DNA of 20,790 nucleotides, taken from JAJTFW01 sp964584995 (GTDB lineage Bacteria > Bacteroidota > Bacteroidia > AKYH767-A > OLB10). This document shows positions 16,901-20,790 of this stretch, in pieces. The stretch spans positions 1 through 20,790 of the forward strand of contig CAZPCA010000033.1 in assembly GCA_964584995.1 (NCBI GenBank), in the 5' to 3' direction. The notes under the pieces are model-generated. The model was not told where the DNA came from. It made no database searches and worked only from the letters and a program-made list of their open reading frames with translations. Made by a program: the position numbers and the translations under genes. Each line of letters begins with the position of its first letter. Within the stretch, counting starts at the first letter, position 1.

Positions 16901-19900
16901 ATACGTATGCGTGGTCAAATGGAAATACCGGTAACCCTTTGAGCGGAGTAAGCGCCGGCACCTATACCGTGATCGTAACGGATGCCAACGGATGTACAGC
17001 CAATGCTGTAGCCAATGTCACAGAGGCAAGCGCCCTTAACCTCGTCTTGTCATCTGTAGGGACAACCTGTGGTAACAGTAACGGTTCCGCTTCGGTGGTG
17101 GTCAGCGGAGGCACTGCTCCTTACAGCTACAACTGGAATCCATCAGGTAGCACCACCGCAAGCGCTAGTAATCTTGCATCGGGAAATTATACCGTAATTG
17201 TAACGGATGCGAATGGATGTGTGGCCATCGGTCCGGTTGCCGTTCCAAGTGCAGATGGTCCGGGAGTGGCAGTGACGTCCAACACCAATGTAACCTGTCC
17301 GGGAGGCAGTGATGGCTCTATCACCGTTTCTGTCAACGGAGGCACCGCCCCTTATTCCTACGCATGGTCCAACGGACAGAGCGGATTGTCCATCAATAAT
17401 CTTGCTGCCGGAACCTATACGCTGACGGTGACGGATGTCAACAACTGTACAGCAGCTCTCAACGTAGTCATCACCGCACCCGGGGTTTTCGTCCCATCCA
17501 TAAGCGCGACCAATGCAAATTGCGGACAAGCAGACGGCAGTATTCAGATTTCATTCAATGGTGGAACCGCCCCTTACACGTATGCCTGGTCGAACGGTGC
17601 AAATGGCGGTAATATACTCAGTAATGTGCCTCCTGGCACGTATACCGTCACTGTAACCGATGGTGCTGGCTGTACGGCCACTACCAGTGGAACAGTGGGG
17701 AATACTCCGGGTCCAGTACTAACCTTGAACAATATCAATGATGCCACCTGTAACGGAGGCAATGATGGACTGATTCGTGTGAATGTTGCCGGCGGGACTC
17801 CCCCTTATGTCATCAACTGGTCTAACGGGGCAGTAGGGCTATTGAATGCGAATATACCAGCAGGAACCTACACGGCCACCGTGACCGATGCCAACGGATG
17901 TACCGCCACATTGCAGGCTGCAGTACAGCAACCAACACCATTGAATCCTGTCGGTAATAGTATAAGCTCAACCTGTGGTGCGTCGAATGGTTCTGCATCC
18001 GTCGCGATGAGTGGAGGTACTGCCCCCTACACATACAGCTGGTCTCCGGCCGGCGGCTCAACATCCTCCGCATCCAACCTTGCTCCGGGGAATTACGCTG
18101 TCTTGATAACAGACAATGAAGGTTGTACCGCTCAGGTGAATATAGTTGTCGCAACCACCACCGGACCTCAGGCGGCAGTGCTTTCGTCTACAGATGTGAA
18201 TTGTAACGGAGGCTCGGATGGCTCGATCAGTCTCGCAGTGAATAATGGCGTTGGCCCTTACAGCTTCCAATGGTCGCCTGCCGGTAGCGGAACATCTTCC
18301 AACAACCTTTCGGCCGGCAATTATTCCATTGTGGTTACGGATGCCAACAATTGCACAGCCATCATCAATGCTACGATCGGCCAACCTTCAGCCCTGAATC
18401 TGCAGACCGTTCCTGTTACTGCTCATTGCGGATTATCGGACGGAAGTGCTACAGCCGCCGTTGCTGGCGGAGTTGCTCCCTACAGCTATGTATGGTCAAC
18501 GGGTACATCCGTCACAGCGCAACTCAGCAATGTCCCCGCAGGGACCTATACAGTAACTGTGACAGACGCTAACGGTTGTTCAGCTTCAGCCAACGTCACC
18601 CCGGCCAACGAACCTCCGCCAACGATCAGTATTCCTGCCATCACTAATTCTACGTGTAACGGGGGTACCAACGGTCAACTCACAGCCAGTGTATCCGGCG
18701 GAAATGCACCCTTCAACTATGTATGGTCTAATGGATCCCTCAGTGCCACTGCCTCCAACCTTGGCGCAGGAACCTATACTGTGACTGTGACCGATGTAAA
18801 TGGCTGTACAGGTACGACAACGGCATCCGTGACGGAGCCTCCTGCCATGCAACTCGGTTTCGCCAGTACCATAGCTACCTGCGGTTTTTCGAATGGCAGC
18901 GCTACAGTCAGTGTAGTCGGCGGCAGTGCCCCCTACAACTATCAGTGGAACACCGGAAGCAACGCAGCAACTGCGGTCAACTTAACTGCCGGCGTATTCA
19001 CGGTTACCGTCACCGATGCCAACGGATGCTCGGCAACAGACAACACCATCATCAACAGTGCTGGCGGGCCAGTGCTTGCATTTGGAGCACAAACAGATGT
19101 GAGTTGTGCCGGAGGCAGTGATGGCTCTGCTACAGTCACCGTGGTATCCGGAAATGCACCGTTCACTTTCGCATGGCTACCAACCGGTGGAACCAATGCA
19201 ACCGCCGGCGGCCTAACTGCAGGTAACTACAAAGTCACTGTTACGGATGTGAATGGGTGTACATCAGCATTCACCTTCGATATTCTGGAGCCCGCGCCGC
19301 TTACGTTGAACAGCCTCACCACTCCCGTAAGTTGCGCAGGCGGAAGCGATGGCACTGCTACCATTGACGCTCAGGGCGGAACGCCGGCCTATACCTATGA
19401 CTGGACACCGGGTGGTCCCGGACCCGCAAACAGGATCAATCTCAGTGCCGGAGCGTATACGGTAGTTGTTACCGATAGTAAAGGATGTACTGAAACCATA
19501 CAAGCGGTGATAGGTACTCCGGCTCCTTTGAGCGCAGTACTGAACCCCACAGATGTCCCGTGTAATGGAGGGAGTACAGGGGTGCTATCCGCAGTCACGG
19601 CAGGAGGTATAGCGCCGTATACTTTTTTATGGGATAATGGTAGCCAGAGTTCTCAGGTCAGCGGACTTGTTGCAGGAACTTACACCCTGACAGTAACTGA
19701 CAATAACGGTTGTCCTTTTACAATAAATGGCACCATAAACGAGCCTGCATCCATTGCGATAAACCTCAATAGTAGTCCTTCTGCGTGCGGACAAGCCATC
19801 GGTAATGCCCTTGCAAGTGCCAGTGGTGGTACCGGAAGTTTTACATACCAATGGTCCAATGGTAGCACTACTAACACGTCAGGCGCTGTGACGACAGGAA

Positions 19901-20790
19901 ATTATACTGTGGTGGTAACAGATGCAAACGGCTGCAGCCAGGCAGCAACAGCTACTATTGCTGAACTTGCCGGTCCATCCCTTCAGCAACAAACCCTCAA
20001 CAATGTGCTCTGTGCAGGAGACAACAATGGTTCTGCATCGGTAATCGCTTCGAGCGGCACGGCTCCTTATACTTACGTGTGGAGTCCAGTTGGCGGGAAC
20101 ACGAATAATGCTATCGGGCTTACCGCAGGATCATATTCGGTGGTTGTTACGGACGCAAACGGATGTACAGCCACACTACCTGTGCAGATAAATGAACCTG
20201 CTCCGCTTTCTGTGCTCGCAGTAAGTACCATTTCCACGTGTGGACTTCCGAATGGCACTGCGACAGCCAATGCTACTGGTGGAACTGCGCCTTTCAATTA
20301 CCTGTGGTCTAACGGAAATGTCTCCGGAACTGCAAGCAATCTGATTGCCGGTAATTATCAGGTGACAATCACAGATAACAACGGGTGCATAGCACAGGGA
20401 AATATCACTGTAAATGAACCGACGCCATTGTCCACAGCCACTGCTATTACCAATGCTAATTGCAATGGCAGCAATGATGGTGATGCATCGGTTGTTGTAT
20501 CCGGAGGAACTCCTCCGCTGCAATATTCGTGGAGTAATGGTGTGAATACCTCATTGAACAGCGGCCTAACTGCCGGATCTTACACGGTCACTGTTACCGA
20601 TGCCAATGGTTGCACGGTGACAGATGTCGCGTCTGTGGGAGAACCGCTACAGATTACGCTGCAATTATCCGCTACAGATGCTACTTGCGGAAGCGCAAAT
20701 GGTCAGGCCGGTGTGATTGCGTCCGGTGGAACCGGGGGCCTTACTTTCGCCTGGTCCAATGGTCAGCCATCAAACAGCATCACCAATCTG
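13972..20790 (+). CDS. Giant secreted SprB-repeat surface protein (partial, C-terminus beyond right edge)
   Basis: 2273 codons without a stop, open at the right edge. Parts in order: signal peptide ending at PAFA-Q (residues 1-21), a CUB-like domain (about 34-136, with NYDYLYVYNGSSAAAPLIG), a PPC-like beta domain (about 152-298, with DVWYRFTITG, NVGLYEGTNC and LAPGTYFLQVSGG), an unnamed Cys- and Trp-rich region (about 299-483), then at least 24 SprB-type repeats of 74-77 residues each to the edge. SprB is the mobile adhesin of gliding Bacteroidota; such proteins usually end in a type IX secretion domain, which would lie outside the window. Each visible complete repeat has two cysteines (one in the TC/SC turn, one in NGC), suggesting one disulfide per domain. 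Very Thr/Ser/Gly/Asn-rich, with almost no Lys or Arg in the repeats. An adhesin or fibre role is inferred from architecture; it is not necessarily SprB itself. Confidence 0.9.
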   Translation, partial: MRNFYLFIGFVLCFSLRPAFAQVYQMSNTTVNTCAGTFYDSGGNNGNYANNQNLTMTFCSSQPGTCIRLSFTNFDIENNYDYLYVYNGSSAAAPLIGTYTGTVGPGVVTGTGGCITIVFTSDITVTNPGWAATVSCVNCSNGGCASTCNGGPAPANDACSGAQNLGNLPVPSPCPGGVGAISVTNTTNLCATAEFPYTSLLGCQPAGNMASPASDVWYRFTITGPSLNISISGGLITPNVGLYEGTNCANLIPRGCAIGAGGTLNTTFGGLAPGTYFLQVSGGSVTDQCTFTLSLQNNYDCAGCVIQSGLTANPPPVNGVYNAGQTVNFCYTITDYNQTSANWLHGVIPNFGPGWNMSTFTPISATNCSNQGTWNWYNTNVTSSATGATTGPGFYYESALGNALGMTDGNPGNNFGDNNATNTCDWTFCWSVTTLPPSQCVSGTSLNISINTVGDGESGSWTSLACTQDPITNFFASLNCCQAPLLSVVNPLCPGQNTGSVTAQGQGSSPWDYQWTNSAGVTLLNQVNLNGASTLNNLAPGNYSVLVTDNSGCSSLANFTVAAPATLSAVMNTSNVTCFGNNNGSANVVVNGGTPGYTYSWSPAGSGNNPGSLPAGNYVVTITDANGCTTSANGIITAPAAVQPTLVNQTNVSCNAGQNGAITVSASGGTAPYAYAWSNGSAGSGVSGLPAGTYTVTVTDSRGCTGTLPVVISQPAPINLNLSSGNATCGNSNGTATVVAGGGTPGYSYSWVPVGGNTSSATGLVAGGYSVTVTDNLGCTAIGNVVVSNTTGPTASISNSTNVSCSGGNNGSATVTVAGSVGAVTYAWSPSGGNGATASGLSAGSYTVTTSDASGCTSSATVIISQPTILSGAITASVPVSCSYENDGSLTVQANGGTPGYSYNWSGGSINATDNNLLPGTYTVTITDANGCTTQVNGTVTAPPALQPSISNTVPASCNGAADGSATASVSGGTAPYTYAWSNGNTGNPLSGVSAGTYTVIVTDANGCTANAVANVTEASALNLVLSSVGTTCGNSNGSASVVVSGGTAPYSYNWNPSGSTTASASNLASGNYTVIVTDANGCVAIGPVAVPSADGPGVAVTSNTNVTCPGGSDGSITVSVNGGTAPYSYAWSNGQSGLSINNLAAGTYTLTVTDVNNCTAALNVVITAPGVFVPSISATNANCGQADGSIQISFNGGTAPYTYAWSNGANGGNILSNVPPGTYTVTVTDGAGCTATTSGTVGNTPGPVLTLNNINDATCNGGNDGLIRVNVAGGTPPYVINWSNGAVGLLNANIPAGTYTATVTDANGCTATLQAAVQQPTPLNPVGNSISSTCGASNGSASVAMSGGTAPYTYSWSPAGGSTSSASNLAPGNYAVLITDNEGCTAQVNIVVATTTGPQAAVLSSTDVNCNGGSDGSISLAVNNGVGPYSFQWSPAGSGTSSNNLSAGNYSIVVTDANNCTAIINATIGQPSALNLQTVPVTAHCGLSDGSATAAVAGGVAPYSYVWSTGTSVTAQLSNVPAGTYTVTVTDANGCSASANVTPANEPPPTISIPAITNSTCNGGTNGQLTASVSGGNAPFNYVWSNGSLSATASNLGAGTYTVTVTDVNGCTGTTTASVTEPPAMQLGFASTIATCGFSNGSATVSVVGGSAPYNYQWNTGSNAATAVNLTAGVFTVTVTDANGCSATDNTIINSAGGPVLAFGAQTDVSCAGGSDGSATVTVVSGNAPFTFAWLPTGGTNATAGGLTAGNYKVTVTDVNGCTSAFTFDILEPAPLTLNSLTTPVSCAGGSDGTATIDAQGGTPAYTYDWTPGGPGPANRINLSAGAYTVVVTDSKGCTETIQAVIGTPAPLSAVLNPTDVPCNGGSTGVLSAVTAGGIAPYTFLWDNGSQSSQVSGLVAGTYTLTVTDNNGCPFTINGTINEPASIAINLNSSPSACGQAIGNALASASGGTGSFTYQWSNGSTTNTSGAVTTGNYTVVVTDANGCSQAATATIAELAGPSLQQQTLNNVLCAGDNNGSASVIASSGTAPYTYVWSPVGGNTNNAIGLTAGSYSVVVTDANGCTATLPVQINEPAPLSVLAVSTISTCGLPNGTATANATGGTAPFNYLWSNGNVSGTASNLIAGNYQVTITDNNGCIAQGNITVNEPTPLSTATAITNANCNGSNDGDASVVVSGGTPPLQYSWSNGVNTSLNSGLTAGSYTVTVTDANGCTVTDVASVGEPLQITLQLSATDATCGSANGQAGVIASGGTGGLTFAWSNGQPSNSITNL
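15424..20790 (+). repeat. Array of at least 24 SprB-type repeats with two alternating sub-types
   Basis: Protein-coding tandem repeat of about 223-231 bp. Consensus features: xxTC(N/S)GG(N/S)DGSAT near the start, SGGTAPYTYxWSNG in the middle, LxAGTYTVTVTDANGCT near the end and an EPAPL linker. First cysteine codons lie near 15448, 15703, 15931, 16154, 16384, 16615, 16841, 17065, 17294, 17519, 17749, 17973, 18200, 18426, 18655, 18879, 19105, 19333, 19560, 19787, 20014, 20239, 20461 and 20687. Repeats 4, 8, 10, 12, 14, 16, 20, 22 and 24 have Cys-Gly (for example ATCGNSNG) instead of CNGG, and all but the 14th, 22nd and the cut-off 24th end in a Gly-Pro linker (NTTGP, SADGP, TTTGP). Neighbouring copies are clearly diverged at DNA level. 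Confidence 0.9.

Noticed and set aside
17143..20523. Many long minus-strand open frames opposite the surface-protein repeats
   Set aside because: They mirror the repeated composition of the plus-strand gene, recur with the repeat period, and lack any recognisable domain; they are shadows.
15424..20790. Possible CRISPR or satellite array because of regular spacing
   Set aside because: Units are about 225 bp, keep an open reading frame and encode SprB-type domains; they are diverged at DNA level and lack short identical repeats with unique spacers.

Overview
The window looks like a chromosomal stretch of a Bacteroidota bacterium (environmental, moderate GC). The evidence is the gene content: a DUF4292-type lipoprotein beside an EnvC-like amidase activator, a 7TMR-DISM histidine kinase with a NarL-type regulator, a Wza/Wzc-like polysaccharide export pair of the Bacteroidota kind, and a giant surface protein built from SprB-type repeats as in gliding-motility adhesins. 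Several upstream regions also carry sequences close to the Bacteroidota promoter pattern (TTTG/TTG about 19-21 nt before TAnnTTTG).

Layout. (1) 1-2766, minus strand: a Wza-like outer-membrane export lipoprotein translationally coupled (ATGA overlap) to a Wzc-like chain-length/ATPase protein that runs off the left edge. (2) 3105-8401, plus strand: a tightly packed, probably single operon of dUTPase, a sugar-nucleotidyltransferase with a left-handed beta-helix tail, a TPR lipoprotein, a DUF4292 lipoprotein and an EnvC-like coiled-coil/LytM protein. The last three frames touch or overlap. (3) 8402-11065, minus strand: a two-component system, with the kinase promoter-proximal and the response regulator downstream with an additional promoter of its own. 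Its regulator gene abuts the envC-like gene tail to tail with no spacer. (4) 11145-13704, plus strand: an unrecognised exported protein transcribed divergently from the kinase, then tatA, then gpsA. (5) 13972-20790, plus strand: the first 2273 codons of a giant secreted protein (signal peptide, CUB domain, PPC-like domain, an unnamed Cys-rich region, then at least 24 SprB-type repeats), open at the right edge.

Most genes concern the cell envelope: polysaccharide export, lipoproteins, septal murein hydrolase activation, Tat export, phospholipid precursor supply (GpsA), a membrane-sensing two-component system and a surface adhesin. No tRNA, rRNA, CRISPR array, insertion sequence or phage gene was recognised. 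The most interesting structure is a second-order pattern in the adhesin: one sub-type of repeat (Cys-Gly type, usually followed by a Gly-Pro linker) occurs only at even positions of the array, indicating a two-repeat (about 450 bp) duplication unit. Other points are a Wzc-like protein with a degenerate Walker A' motif, an EnvC-like protein that has lost most zinc ligands, and perfect inverted repeats in two promoter regions.
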